Shown one piece after another: positions 1-8,806 of a DNA stretch of 64,000 nt. Numbering within the stretch: position 1 is the first letter of the stretch; the number at the start of each line of letters is the position of its first letter. The stretch lies in NCBI RefSeq assembly GCF_000375545.1, contig NZ_AQXF01000002.1, forward strand, positions 615,830 to 679,829. The letters are read 5' to 3'. Under the pieces are notes generated by a model. That model was not told where the DNA came from. It searched no databases and saw only the letters and a list, made by a program, of their open reading frames with translations. Made by a program: the position numbers and the translations under genes. The stretch comes from Kordiimonas gwangyangensis DSM 19435 = JCM 12864 (GTDB lineage: Bacteria > Pseudomonadota > Alphaproteobacteria > Sphingomonadales > Kordiimonadaceae).

Positions 1-455
1 ATTACCTCCATTGCTGCAACATAGTCATAGAAATTGACTGCCCCTGCACAATCACCGGCATCCACAATCTGCTGACCAGACCGTGCAACGAGATATTCCG
101 CTACGCCGTCGTCAATGAGCGGCCAAAGGGTGACAAACTTTTTGCCCGGAAGTCCGCTTGCCTCGGCAGACGAACTGAAAGCAAGCACATAGGCTTCACA
201 GATCATCCGGCGCCGCGCATATTCCTCATCTGTAGCGGGGCGTTCAGGGAATGCCACATAAGCCAAGCCGTCCACAGACATCGATCTCTGGGCACCATAT
301 CCGACAAAATTACGGATTGCATATCTGTTGGACTGAATGCCACCGCCAGAGATATCGGCCGACGGATAGGATGCTGGCCCACGTCCTGTGCCTGTGGTTG
401 TTGTACAGGCGGCGAGGAGCAAAGCTGACAAAGTCACACATACCTGATGTTTCAT
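1..455 (-). CDS. Secreted lipoprotein, function unknown (C-terminus outside window)
   Basis: An open frame starts at ATG 455 and runs leftwards without a stop to the window edge, giving about 151 codons; the C-terminus is missing. The N-terminus is a lipoprotein signal: a short positive start, a hydrophobic stretch, then lipobox LLAAC with the acylated Cys at residue 17, followed by a Thr/Gly-rich linker. The mature part has two further cysteines and no domain I recognise. It probably sits in the outer membrane or periplasm. The next gene, the rhodanese, ends at 607 on the same strand, so the lipoprotein gene may be transcribed separately. Confidence 0.7.
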   Translation of the reverse strand, partial: MKHQVCVTLSALLLAACTTTTGTGRGPASYPSADISGGGIQSNRYAIRNFVGYGAQRSMSVDGLAYVAFPERPATDEEYARRRMICEAYVLAFSSSAEASGLPGKKFVTLWPLIDDGVAEYLVARSGQQIVDAGDCAGAVNFYDYVAAMEV

Positions 456-606
456 GATAGTCCCCCTCGGAGCGATCGGGTCGCCCACGTTCCCGGGAGA
501 ATGATAACACCTGAAGGTGTACTGCTACAATTATAAGATAATTAGGTCAGATCCCGCCGATTGCGACGCTTCCGAGCGGCGCTCACCGCAGGGCCTGACC
601 ATCATA

Positions 607-1140
607 TCAGGCGTTGTTCCACGGCATACGCGCGAGCATCATGCCCATGGCGCATGTATCGGTGATACCGGCAAACATCAGCCCTGCGCCGACAAAGCCG
701 GACAGCGCGAAAAAGCCCGGTGCCACAAACCAGCCGAGCAGCACACCGGTGAGCACCAACGCCCCCGCTGCAATACGTACCTGCCGCTCAAGCGAGATGA
801 CACCGCCTTCGCGCGCATTTACGTCAACCCCGCAGGCAACACAGGCATCGGTGCCACCTTCCACGACCACAATATCACGGGTGGTGGTTGGTGCGAGCGC
901 CTCAGCTGCCTTCTGCGCGCGGCCACCGGCTTTGCAGAGCACATAGATCGGCTCGTCATTGCCGCCCACGCCCTGAAGCACTTCACCGGGCGCCAGGTCC
1001 TGCAGCGGATAATGTTTTGCACCTTTTACGTGGCAGGCGGTGTATTCCGCACCGGTGCGCACATCAATCACATGAAGGTCGCCCTTCTTGTCGCGCAGCG
1101 CTTTGAATTCTGCTGCTGGAATTTTTTTGAGGTTGTTCAT
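607..1140 (-). CDS. Membrane-anchored rhodanese (YgaP-like, DUF2892 tail)
   Basis: 177 residues. Residues 1-105 form a rhodanese domain with the DVRTGAEY strand (26-33) and an active-site loop CKAGGR with the predicted persulfide-carrying Cys69. Residues about 115-160 are two membrane helices of the DUF2892 type, ending in the MPWN motif typical of YgaP-like proteins. Known relatives carry sulfane sulfur at the inner membrane. C100 and C103 form an extra CxxC. I chose ATG 1140, preceded by GGAG about ten bases upstream, over a longer frame from 1284 that would overlap the repressor gene. It lies 16 bp downstream of a CsoR-family repressor gene, so the two form an operon, probably for persulfide or thiosulfate handling. 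Confidence 0.88.
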   Translation of the reverse strand: MNNLKKIPAAEFKALRDKKGDLHVIDVRTGAEYTACHVKGAKHYPLQDLAPGEVLQGVGGNDEPIYVLCKAGGRAQKAAEALAPTTTRDIVVVEGGTDACVACGVDVNAREGGVISLERQVRIAAGALVLTGVLLGWFVAPGFFALSGFVGAGLMFAGITDTCAMGMMLARMPWNNA

Positions 1141-1156
1141 GACTTTCACACTCCGT

Positions 1157-1411
1157 TCACGCGTATTTACTGATGAGTTGCCCGAGATCGTCGAGACTGC
1201 TTTCATCACCGGCTTTGATGTGCGCTTCCACCATGCACGCCAGCATGGTGTGCCCGGCTTTGTCGAGCGCCTTCCTTGCCGCACTCATTTGCTGCGCCAC
1301 CTTCTCGCAGTCCGGCGTATCCGCGGCCATCATCTTCTGAATGCCGCGAAGCTGCCCTTCAATGCGCGCAAGGCGATTGATCATCGCCGTTCTGTCTTTG
1401 TCACCGATCAT
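1157..1411 (-). CDS. CsoR/FrmR-family (DUF156) transcriptional repressor
   Basis: 84 residues, the normal length for this all-helical DNA-binding family. The signature RLARIEGQLRGIQKMM is at 13-28. The family ligand positions read Cys35, Met60 (usually His) and His64, with an extra Cys59. This fits neither the copper (Cys-His-Cys) nor the formaldehyde sensor pattern cleanly. A Cys pair plus the rhodanese encoded directly downstream suggests a sulfide or persulfide sensor like CstR, which is inference. A perfect inverted repeat with a C-tract centre lies 16 bp upstream of the start and is its likely operator, giving autoregulation of the repressor-rhodanese operon. Confidence 0.88.
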   Translation of the reverse strand: MIGDKDRTAMINRLARIEGQLRGIQKMMAADTPDCEKVAQQMSAARKALDKAGHTMLACMVEAHIKAGDESSLDDLGQLISKYA

Positions 1412-1426
1412 GGGATCACCTTTTAA

Positions 1427-1447
1427 ATACTATACCCCCTATAGTAT
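1427..1447 (-). promoter_or_regulatory. Probable CsoR-family operator
   Basis: Two perfect 8-bp arms, ATACTATA (1427-1434) and TATAGTAT (1440-1447), flank a CCCCC centre (GGGGG on the coding strand). AT-rich inverted arms around a G-tract are the known form of CsoR/RcnR/FrmR operators. The site ends 16 bp before the repressor ATG at 1411, so binding would overlap the promoter or leader of the repressor-rhodanese operon. Confidence 0.75.
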
Positions 1448-1458
1448 AATGATGAAGA

Positions 1459-1490
1459 TAAAAAATACAAGGGGCAGCCCGCGCCACCCC
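1459..1490 (-). terminator. Rho-independent terminator of the dehydrogenase gene
   Basis: On the minus strand an 8-bp GC-rich stem with two G-U pairs (1490-1483 with 1478-1471) and a 4-nt loop is followed by a T-rich run (1465-1460). It lies just past the dehydrogenase stop at 1509 and before the repressor operator, separating the two units. Confidence 0.6.
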
Positions 1491-1508
1491 CTGAATTTGT
1501 TTGCTGCT

Positions 1509-2393
1509 CTACCCCCGAAAGCGGCGGATGAGGCTCGAGGTGTCGTTCCTGTTACCGCCCATTTTCTGGACGTCGCAGTAAAACTGGTCGACAAGGGCAG
1601 TGACGGGCAGCGAAACGCCCATGCTGTTGGCTTCACTCAGCACGATACCAAGGTCCTTGCGCATCCAGTCAACGGCGAAGCCGAAGTCGAACTTGCCGTC
1701 GATCATGGTGGAGGCACGGTTTTCCATCTGCCAGCTTTGTGCGGCACCCTTCGAGATCACGTCCACCACGGCCTTGGCGTCAAGCCCGGCTTCCATGGCG
1801 AAATGCAGCGCTTCCGCGAGGCCCTGTACAACGCCTGCGATACAGATCTGATTCACCATTTTGGTAAGCTGGCCCGCACCCGCCGCGCCCAGCAGCTTCA
1901 CGGACTTGGCGTAAGCCTGCATCACAGGCTCGGCCTTCTCGAACGCTGCCGTGTCGCCGCCGCACATCACGGTCAGCACACCGTTCACAGCCCCCGCTTC
2001 ACCGCCAGAAACCGGCGCATCAATGAACGCAAGGCCGGCTTTTTGTGCTGCAACCGCCATGGTGCGCGCGCAGTCGGCCGATGCTGTGGTGTGGTCAACA
2101 AAAATAGCGCCTTCCTTCATGGCAGAAAAAGCGCCCTCTTCGCCGACACAGACTTCAGCGACATCCTTGTCCGCGCCCACGCAGGCAAAAACGATGTCTG
2201 CATCTGCCGCGGCACCGGCGGGGGTTGGTGCGGTGTAAAGCTCGCCCGCTGCGTCGTCAGCGTAAGTTTCCAGCCATTTTTCGGCCTTCTCACCGGTGCG
2301 GTTATATACCGTGACATTATGCCCCGCCTTCGCGAGATGCCCTGCCATGGGAAAGCCCATAACGCCTAGGCCCAAGAATGCTACTGTTGCCAT
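1509..2393 (-). CDS. NAD(P)-dependent 3-hydroxyisobutyrate dehydrogenase-family oxidoreductase
   Basis: 294 residues, normal for the beta-hydroxyacid dehydrogenase family, which oxidises 3-hydroxyisobutyrate or reduces tartronate semialdehyde. The N-terminal Rossmann motif is GLGVMG (8-13), the substrate loop DAPVSGG starts at Asp125, and the catalytic Lys178 sits in GAGQLTKMVNQ with Asn181 following. I chose ATG 2393 because AAGGAA lies upstream and the Rossmann motif then starts at residue 8; a longer frame from 2489 adds an unrelated leader. The exact substrate cannot be told from sequence. No valine-degradation genes are adjacent. Confidence 0.85.
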   Translation of the reverse strand: MATVAFLGLGVMGFPMAGHLAKAGHNVTVYNRTGEKAEKWLETYADDAAGELYTAPTPAGAAADADIVFACVGADKDVAEVCVGEEGAFSAMKEGAIFVDHTTASADCARTMAVAAQKAGLAFIDAPVSGGEAGAVNGVLTVMCGGDTAAFEKAEPVMQAYAKSVKLLGAAGAGQLTKMVNQICIAGVVQGLAEALHFAMEAGLDAKAVVDVISKGAAQSWQMENRASTMIDGKFDFGFAVDWMRKDLGIVLSEANSMGVSLPVTALVDQFYCDVQKMGGNRNDTSSLIRRFRG

Positions 2394-2424
2394 GATTGAT
2401 TTCCTTCCTGCGCTGCCACCCGCT

Positions 2425-2474
2425 TTACCGGACTTGACCGTCCAGTATGTAAGGTGCTTGATACGGTCCGGTAA
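2425..2474. promoter_or_regulatory. 9-bp inverted repeat in divergent promoter region
   Basis: TTACCGGAC (2425-2433) and GTCCGGTAA (2466-2474) are perfect inverted arms 32 bp apart, in the 140-bp gap between the divergent dehydrogenase (start 2393) and acylase (start 2534). A TTGACC resembling a -35 element begins at 2434, inside the repeat. It may be an operator for a regulator encoded elsewhere. Confidence 0.4.
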
Positions 2475-2533
2475 CTTGGTAAGGGCCACGGGGCGCTATG
2501 TCCAGTAGGCATCATTGGGGGAGCGTAAAAAGC

Positions 2534-4987
2534 ATGCGCGCGCTTAAATTCTGGTCGATTTTTGTCTTTTCATTCCTGGCCCTTGTTGGCCTTCTAGGCT
2601 TTGCATGGCTCAGGAGCAGCCTGCCACAGGCTGAAGGCACTATTGAGCTGAATGGCCCATCCGCCCCCATCACCATCGCGCGGCACAAACATGGTGTGCC
2701 GCATATCGCGGCAGCATCCGACAATGACCTCTATTTCGGCATGGGCTTTGTGCACGCGCAGGATCGCCTTTGGCAGATGGAAATGAACCGCCGCATCGGT
2801 CATGGCCGCGTGGCCGAGGTACTGGGTGAGGCTGGCCTTGGCTTCGATAAATATTTCCGCACCCTCGGTTTCACGGAAGCGGCGGAAAGCGCACTTAAAC
2901 ATGTGGATGATGAAACCCGCACGGCGCTTGAAGCTTATGCCGCCGGCGTCAACGCCTATATCGACAGCCACAAGGGCGCGTGGCCGCCAGAATTTGTGCT
3001 GACCGGCACTACCCCCACCCGCTGGGAGCCGGTGGATACACTCGTATGGCAGAAGATGATGTGGCTTGATCTGTCGGGCAACATGCGTTCGGAACTCGCG
3101 CGCGCCCGCCTCCTCACCAAACTGAGCCCCGCACATGTTCAAAGCCTCTACCCCAGCTATCCGGGTGAAATTGAAACCCCGCTGCCTGACCTTGCTGCCA
3201 TCTACGGTGAAACCAATATCGAGAGCGCCATTGCCCTTGTGGGCGAAGAGATGCCCGAAGGTTACGGCTCCAACAACTGGGTCGTGAGCGGCGACCATAC
3301 CCAAAGCGGCAAACCGCTGCTGGCCAACGACCCGCACCTTGGCCTCACCACACCCAGCATCTGGTATCTGGTGCGGCTGAACAACACCACCACAGGCGCG
3401 AACCTTGTGGGTGTCAGCTTCCCCGGTACGCCGTCCATTATCCTTGGCCGCAATGACCGCATTGCCTGGGGCTTCACCAATACCTACCCCGACATTCAGG
3501 ACCTTTATGTGGAGAAGGTTCTGGAGGACGGCAAAAGCTACCTCACCCCGGACGGCCCCGCTGACTTCGTCACGCGCGAAGAGATCATAAAGGTGAAGGA
3601 CGCGGACGACGTGGTGCTGACAGTCAAGGAAACCCGGCATGGGCCGGTCGTGAGCGACGTTGTGGGCACGAGCGGCGAGTTTGTGCGCGAAGGGTATGTG
3701 CTGGCGCTGCGCTGGACCGCGCTGAATGAGACCGACTTTGCCGTGGCGGGCTTGCGCGGGCTTGCAAGCGCAACCGACTTTGAAAGCTTCAAAACCGCTG
3801 GCCGCCACTATTTCGGCCCGGAACAGAATATGATCTACGCCGATGTGGACGGCAATATTGGCTATTACGCTCCCGCCCTCGTGCCCGTGCGCAAGCCGGG
3901 GAACGAGATTATGGGCCGCCTGCCCTCACCGGGCTGGGACGCGAAGTACGACTGGGAAGGCTATGTCTCCTATGACGACCTGCCCACGCGTTATAACCCC
4001 GATGGTGGCATCATCGCGACCGCGAACGAGAAGATCGTGGATGAGGATTATCCGCATTTCATAACGCGTGACTGGGCGCTGCCCTACCGCGGCAACCGCA
4101 TCCGTGCGGAACTGAAAAGCGTACCCAAGCACACCACCGGCACCTTCAAGCACCTGCACCATGACATCACGTCAGACATGGCGCGGGATATGGTTTATGT
4201 GCTGAGGCATCACCTGCGTGATGTACACCCGGCCGCCAATGCTGTCCTGAACTGGGACGGCACCATGGATGCCCGCCGCACCGAGCCGCTCATTTTCCAT
4301 GAATTCATGCGCACCTATCAACGCAAACTGATGGCTGATGAACTAGGCGACATGGCGGGCGACTATACCTCGATCAAATCCCGCCTTTTGCGTGACAGCC
4401 TTTATTACAGCCTGCCGGAAGACGAACGCCCTGACCTGAGCGCAGACTATTACCACCTGCCCGCCATGCCGGAGGATGAAGCCCTGCTGTGGTGCGATGA
4501 CGTGACGACGGAAGACAAGGTTGAGACCTGCCCGGAGCTTGCGAAAGCCGCCTTCCTTGAGGCGATGGACACGCTTGCCACCCGAATGAAGGGGGACTGG
4601 GAAACATGGGACTGGGGCGTGGAACACACGCTCACCCAAACTCACAGGCCCATGAGCCAAGCGCCTTTCATCAAAGACTTTTTCGAAATAAAGACACCCA
4701 TTGGCGGCAGCCGCAACACCATCAATGTGGCAGGTGTGAGCGAGAGCGAAAAAGACCTGAACACCTCAAGCTTCGGCCCAAGCTACCGCGGTATCTTCGA
4801 CCTCTCGGACCTTGACCGTTCGCTCTATGTCATCCCGACAGGGCAAAGCGGCAACCCGCTTTCGGCGAACTTCAAGGACATGTTCCGGCTGTGGAAAAGT
4901 GGTGACTATATCACCATCCCGACGTCGGGGCCGGTGACCAAAGGCGCAAATCAGGTGCTGGTCATTAACCCGAAGGCAACAGATTAA
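2534..4987 (+). CDS. Penicillin acylase family protein (Ntn-hydrolase)
   Basis: 817 residues with one N-terminal membrane or signal segment (about 5-24), so the enzyme faces the periplasm. The family makes one precursor that cuts itself before a Ser that becomes the N-terminal nucleophile of the beta chain. Here that is Ser246 in GYGSNNWVVSG, followed by the usual NDPHL motif about 30 residues later. Relatives hydrolyse amide bonds of penicillins, acyl-homoserine lactones or other N-acyl compounds; the substrate is not predictable here. ATG 2534, 8 bp after GGGGGAG, fits better than an upstream start at 2498. It is divergent from the dehydrogenase. Confidence 0.9.
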   Translation: MRALKFWSIFVFSFLALVGLLGFAWLRSSLPQAEGTIELNGPSAPITIARHKHGVPHIAAASDNDLYFGMGFVHAQDRLWQMEMNRRIGHGRVAEVLGEAGLGFDKYFRTLGFTEAAESALKHVDDETRTALEAYAAGVNAYIDSHKGAWPPEFVLTGTTPTRWEPVDTLVWQKMMWLDLSGNMRSELARARLLTKLSPAHVQSLYPSYPGEIETPLPDLAAIYGETNIESAIALVGEEMPEGYGSNNWVVSGDHTQSGKPLLANDPHLGLTTPSIWYLVRLNNTTTGANLVGVSFPGTPSIILGRNDRIAWGFTNTYPDIQDLYVEKVLEDGKSYLTPDGPADFVTREEIIKVKDADDVVLTVKETRHGPVVSDVVGTSGEFVREGYVLALRWTALNETDFAVAGLRGLASATDFESFKTAGRHYFGPEQNMIYADVDGNIGYYAPALVPVRKPGNEIMGRLPSPGWDAKYDWEGYVSYDDLPTRYNPDGGIIATANEKIVDEDYPHFITRDWALPYRGNRIRAELKSVPKHTTGTFKHLHHDITSDMARDMVYVLRHHLRDVHPAANAVLNWDGTMDARRTEPLIFHEFMRTYQRKLMADELGDMAGDYTSIKSRLLRDSLYYSLPEDERPDLSADYYHLPAMPEDEALLWCDDVTTEDKVETCPELAKAAFLEAMDTLATRMKGDWETWDWGVEHTLTQTHRPMSQAPFIKDFFEIKTPIGGSRNTINVAGVSESEKDLNTSSFGPSYRGIFDLSDLDRSLYVIPTGQSGNPLSANFKDMFRLWKSGDYITIPTSGPVTKGANQVLVINPKATD

Positions 4988-5050
4988 CCTTAACATAAGG
5001 AAAGTTAGTGACTATCCTGAGCGGTAGATCACGTGGTTCGGGAGACTGAA

Positions 5051-5959
5051 GTGGCGAAAAAAGACGACAATGATGTTCGTCCTATCATCAAGAAGGTGAA
5101 GAAAGTTTCAGGCGGCGGCCACCATGGCGGTGCCTGGAAAGTGGCCTATGCCGACTTCACCACTGCGATGATGGCCTTCTTCATGCTGCTGTGGCTCCTG
5201 AACGTGGCACCGCCAGAAACGCTGGCAGGCCTAGCCGACTATTTCTCGCCCACAACAGCTGCCGTTTCGGGCCGCACGGGGGCGGAGGCTATCAACGCGC
5301 CCTCCTCTGACTCGATGGGCTCCAACCCGTCGCAGATTGTTGCCATCAGCGTTCCGGGACCGCCGCAGTCGGGGCCAGATCAAGGCAAAAAGACCGGCTC
5401 CGCAGAGGATGGTGGTTACGGGGACAAACTGTCAGAGCGGATCAAGGCCCAGCAGGATGCCACCTTCAGCCAGCTGCAGGAACAACTGCGCCTCGCGATC
5501 CAGCAATCGCCTGAGCTCGCCAAGGTCTCTGATCAGTTGATCATGGAAATCACTGAAGAAGGCATGAAAATCCAGCTGATCGACAAAGACCGCCGCGCCA
5601 TGTTCAAATCCGGCACGGACGAGCTTTATGAATTCGCGAAAAAGATGCTGCAGGAAATCGGCAAGTCGATCCAGACCCTGCCAAACCGCGTGACCATCCT
5701 TGGGCACACTGACGGCAGCGTTTATTTCGGCCCGCAGGGCGAAAGCAACTGGGAACTGAGCGCGAACCGCGCCAACTCGGCCCGGCGTGAGCTTGATGTG
5801 GCCGGTGTTTCCACTGACCGTATCTCCGAGGTTATTGGTAAAGCAGGCACCGATCCACTGTATCCTGACCAGCCTAACCGTACGGAAAACCGCCGCATTA
5901 CCGTACTTGTGCTGCGTGAAGCACCGGTGGTTCCCCCTAACCTGACAAACAGCAACTAA
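5051..5959 (+). CDS. motB: Flagellar motor stator protein MotB
   Basis: 302 residues. A basic N-terminus and an HHGG stretch lead into the single membrane helix with AWKVAYADF; Asp35 is the proton-carrying residue of MotB stators. The C-terminal half (about 165-300) is an OmpA-like peptidoglycan-binding domain with the ILGHTDG motif. GTG 5051 is preceded by GGGAG at suitable spacing; a GTG at 5033 is the alternative. MotB normally pairs with MotA, but no motA is in this window and the preceding gene is the acylase, so this is an isolated stator gene. Motility is therefore likely, with other flagellar genes elsewhere. Confidence 0.88.
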   Translation: MAKKDDNDVRPIIKKVKKVSGGGHHGGAWKVAYADFTTAMMAFFMLLWLLNVAPPETLAGLADYFSPTTAAVSGRTGAEAINAPSSDSMGSNPSQIVAISVPGPPQSGPDQGKKTGSAEDGGYGDKLSERIKAQQDATFSQLQEQLRLAIQQSPELAKVSDQLIMEITEEGMKIQLIDKDRRAMFKSGTDELYEFAKKMLQEIGKSIQTLPNRVTILGHTDGSVYFGPQGESNWELSANRANSARRELDVAGVSTDRISEVIGKAGTDPLYPDQPNRTENRRITVLVLREAPVVPPNLTNSN

Positions 5960-6092
5960 GCGCACGCATAGCCGCTCATCAGGAATTTTGCCTTGTCGCC
6001 CCCGTGGTGGGACGGTAAAAATTGCTAAGGACACGAGTCTCGCGCGGTTCGCCGCAACAGCGGGCATCAGGCAAACGGAAATCCCTCGTTTT

Positions 6093-7925
6093 ATGGATCT
6101 TGTTGTACCAACCATTCAAATGTGGCTGACCTTCGCCATCGTGCTGGGCGCCATTGTGGCCTATGCCTATGACAAGATTCCGCTTGAAATCTCGTCCATA
6201 GCGACGGTCGCACTTTTGCTCGCGCTTTTCGAGATTGTGCCGCTATATGGCGATGACGGCAAACAACTGATCACCGTCCGTGACCTGCTGCAAGGCTTCG
6301 CTGACCCCGCGCTGATCACCATCATGGCCCTGCTTGTCGTCGGGCAAGGGCTTGTGCAGACAGGGGCCCTCAATGGCCCGGCGCGAACACTTGTCAGGCT
6401 CGGCAAAAACTCACCTCGCACTGTTATTCTGGCCTGCTTTGTTGTGGTGATGGTGATCTCGGCGGTCCTCAACAACACCCCTGTGGTCGTGATCTTTATC
6501 CCAATTCTGGCGGCGCTTGCCGAACGGCTTGGCAAAAAAGTCGCGCTGGTGATGATGCCGCTCAGCTTTGTTGCCATCCTCGGCGGCAACATGACCAAGA
6601 TCGGCTCCAGCACCAACCTCCTCGCCATCGGCGCCTATGAACAGGTTGGCGGCCCATCTATCGGCTTCTTTGACTTTACCGTGCCGGGTGCCGTGATGGC
6701 CTTTGTCGGCTTCCTTTATGTGGTGACCATCGCACCGCGCCTGCTTGTAGACCGCGCGGGCATCGCCAAACGTCTTGCCGGTGGTGGCGGCAAGCAGTTC
6801 CTGTTCCAGATGGAGCTTACACCCGATAACGGCCTTGTGGGCCAAACCGCAGTTGCTGGCATGTTCCCCGGCCTCAAGGAAGTCACGGTTCGCATGATTG
6901 AGCGCGGGCGCGAGAAATTGCTGCCACCTTACGACGATATCACCTTGCAGGTTGGTGACGTTGTGCTGGTGGCCGCGACGCGGTCTGTGATGACAGACCT
7001 CCTCAATGCCTCCCCCGACCTCGTTTCAAGCGCGGAAGGCGAGGATGTGGACGACAAGGCAGGCGAACGCCGCGTGATTGCGGAAGCCGTGATCGCACCC
7101 GCGTCGCGCATGGATGGCCGCACACTCGCGCAAACGGGTTTCCGGGCTGAAACAGGCGTCTCGGTGCTCGGCGTACAGCGCCGCAGCCGCATGATCCGCG
7201 CCGCACTTTCCATGCTGCGCCTTGAGGCGGGTGATGTGCTTTTGGTGATGGGTTCGCGCTCGGCTGTGCTTGCGCTCCGTGACAACCGCGACGTGCTCCT
7301 CATGGAATCGTCCGCCAGCGACGTACCGATGCAGGAATATGCCTGGCGCGCGCTAGCCATTTTTGCGGGCGTCGTGACCGTCGCAGCGCTCGAGATCATG
7401 CCGATTGTGGTGGCCTCCCTCATTGGTGCCACGCTGATGATGGTCACCCGCTGCCTGAACGTGCGTCAGGCCGGCCGTGCCATTGACCGCCGCGTCTTCA
7501 CCATTGTGGGTGCCGCACTCGCGCTCGGTGCTGCCATGCAGGCCACGGGTGGTGCTACATGGCTTGCCCATGCCGTCATTGAGGGCCTGCGCGGCGCACC
7601 TGTTTGGGTTCTGCTTTCGGGCTTCTTCCTGCTCATTGCCATGCTCACCAACGTGCTGTCGAACAACGCAACGGCGGTTCTGTTCACACCGATTGCCGTT
7701 TCCATCGCTTCGGAACTGGGTGTTGAGCCCATGCCGTTCCTGCTCGCGGTGATCTTCGGTGCGAACTGTAGTTTCGCCACGCCCATGAGCTATCAGACCA
7801 ACTTGCTCGTCATGGCACCGGGTCATTACCGCTTCGTTGATTTCATGCGCGTGGGCACGCCTCTCATATTTGTTATCTGGATGACTTTCACCTTGTTCAT
7901 TCCGTGGTATTATAACCTCTTCTAA
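6093..7925 (+). CDS. SLC13/CitMHS-type transporter with two RCK_C (TrkA-C) domains
   Basis: About 610 residues. Membrane segments fill residues 1-225; a soluble middle (about 230-410) holds two TrkA-C/RCK_C-like domains; a second membrane half follows to the C-terminus. The paired N-terminal SSTNL and C-terminal NLLVMAPG motifs and the internal symmetry are those of the DASS/SLC13 family, which moves sodium-coupled dicarboxylates or sulfate. The first residues before MDLVVP look non-coding, so I prefer ATG 6093 (GGAAA upstream) to an open frame from 5988. Substrate undetermined. The following bpt gene is only 20 bp away, so they are probably cotranscribed. Confidence 0.85.
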   Translation: MDLVVPTIQMWLTFAIVLGAIVAYAYDKIPLEISSIATVALLLALFEIVPLYGDDGKQLITVRDLLQGFADPALITIMALLVVGQGLVQTGALNGPARTLVRLGKNSPRTVILACFVVVMVISAVLNNTPVVVIFIPILAALAERLGKKVALVMMPLSFVAILGGNMTKIGSSTNLLAIGAYEQVGGPSIGFFDFTVPGAVMAFVGFLYVVTIAPRLLVDRAGIAKRLAGGGGKQFLFQMELTPDNGLVGQTAVAGMFPGLKEVTVRMIERGREKLLPPYDDITLQVGDVVLVAATRSVMTDLLNASPDLVSSAEGEDVDDKAGERRVIAEAVIAPASRMDGRTLAQTGFRAETGVSVLGVQRRSRMIRAALSMLRLEAGDVLLVMGSRSAVLALRDNRDVLLMESSASDVPMQEYAWRALAIFAGVVTVAALEIMPIVVASLIGATLMMVTRCLNVRQAGRAIDRRVFTIVGAALALGAAMQATGGATWLAHAVIEGLRGAPVWVLLSGFFLLIAMLTNVLSNNATAVLFTPIAVSIASELGVEPMPFLLAVIFGANCSFATPMSYQTNLLVMAPGHYRFVDFMRVGTPLIFVIWMTFTLFIPWYYNLF

Positions 7926-7945
7926 GGAAGGAGAGGTTTCCGCCC

Positions 7946-8683
7946 ATGACCGACCAGGGGCTGCAATTCCCGAAGTTCTACGTGACCGCACCGTCACCCT
8001 GCCCCTATCTGGACGGCAAGGTGGAGCGCAAGGTTTTCACGGAACTGAAAGGCCCGGACGCTGCCGCGCTCAATGAAGCGCTTGGCCGTGTGGGTTTTCG
8101 GCGCAGCCAGTCTGTTGTCTACCGTCCGGCGTGTGAAGGCTGCTCGGAATGTGTTTCCGTTAGGGTCAGGGTCAAGGACTTCCGCCCCACGCGCTCCCTG
8201 CGCCGGGTCGCGAAAGCCAACACAGACCTCAAGGCCGAAGTGCGCCCGCCCGTGGTGACGGACGAACAATATCAGCTTCTCGCCAATTACCTGAACGCTC
8301 GCCACGCTGACGGCACCATGGCGGACATGAGCGCGGAAGAATTCAAGGACATGGTGGAAACCAGCCCGGTACAGACTGTGCTGGTGGAATACCGCCGCGC
8401 GATCGACAGCAAGTTGATGGCCACGGCGCTGACGGATGAACTCTCCGACGGCCTGTCTATGATCTATAGCTTTTACGAGACCTCCGAGGCTGCCCGCAGC
8501 CTTGGCACCTATCTGATTTTCGACCATATCGAACGTGCCCGCCGCGCGAATCAGCCTTATGTTTATTTGGGTTATTGGGTCAAAGGCAGCCCCAAGATGA
8601 GCTACAAGGGCCGCTTCAGGCCGCTTGAAAGGCTTGGGCAAAACGGCTGGTACGAAATTACGCCCGAAGACGAGGCAAAATAA
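7946..8683 (+). CDS. bpt: Aspartate/glutamate leucyltransferase
   Basis: 245 residues, normal for the family. It moves Leu from Leu-tRNA to proteins with N-terminal Asp or Glu, marking them for the ClpS/ClpAP N-degron route. The N-terminal CPYL motif (Cys19) and the cysteine cluster CEGCSEC near residue 63 are family marks; the C-terminal half is a GNAT-like transferase fold ending in a MSYKGRFRPLE motif. A strong GGAAGGAGAGG ribosome site precedes ATG 7946. It follows the SLC13 transporter gene closely; a functional link is not apparent. Confidence 0.93.
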   Translation: MTDQGLQFPKFYVTAPSPCPYLDGKVERKVFTELKGPDAAALNEALGRVGFRRSQSVVYRPACEGCSECVSVRVRVKDFRPTRSLRRVAKANTDLKAEVRPPVVTDEQYQLLANYLNARHADGTMADMSAEEFKDMVETSPVQTVLVEYRRAIDSKLMATALTDELSDGLSMIYSFYETSEAARSLGTYLIFDHIERARRANQPYVYLGYWVKGSPKMSYKGRFRPLERLGQNGWYEITPEDEAK

Positions 8684-8806
8684 CCGTCTTCTCTTGCCCC
8701 GCGACGTTCCCGCTTTATACTGTGGCCCGGCGGTCCGGAGCACGAGATTACCCGCGCTGGAAGGCACGACCGGCCGTCAGGATTTTTGGTTAGGGGGAGT
8801 AGCGTC

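Noticed and set aside
1341-2369. Plus-strand open frame (342 codons) opposite the dehydrogenase gene
   Set aside because: Antisense to an intact enzyme gene; no ribosome site and no recognisable domain.
5033-5050. GTG 5033 as start of motB
   Set aside because: GTG 5051 has GGGAG at normal spacing and gives the basic N-terminus usual for MotB; the earlier codon lacks a ribosome site.
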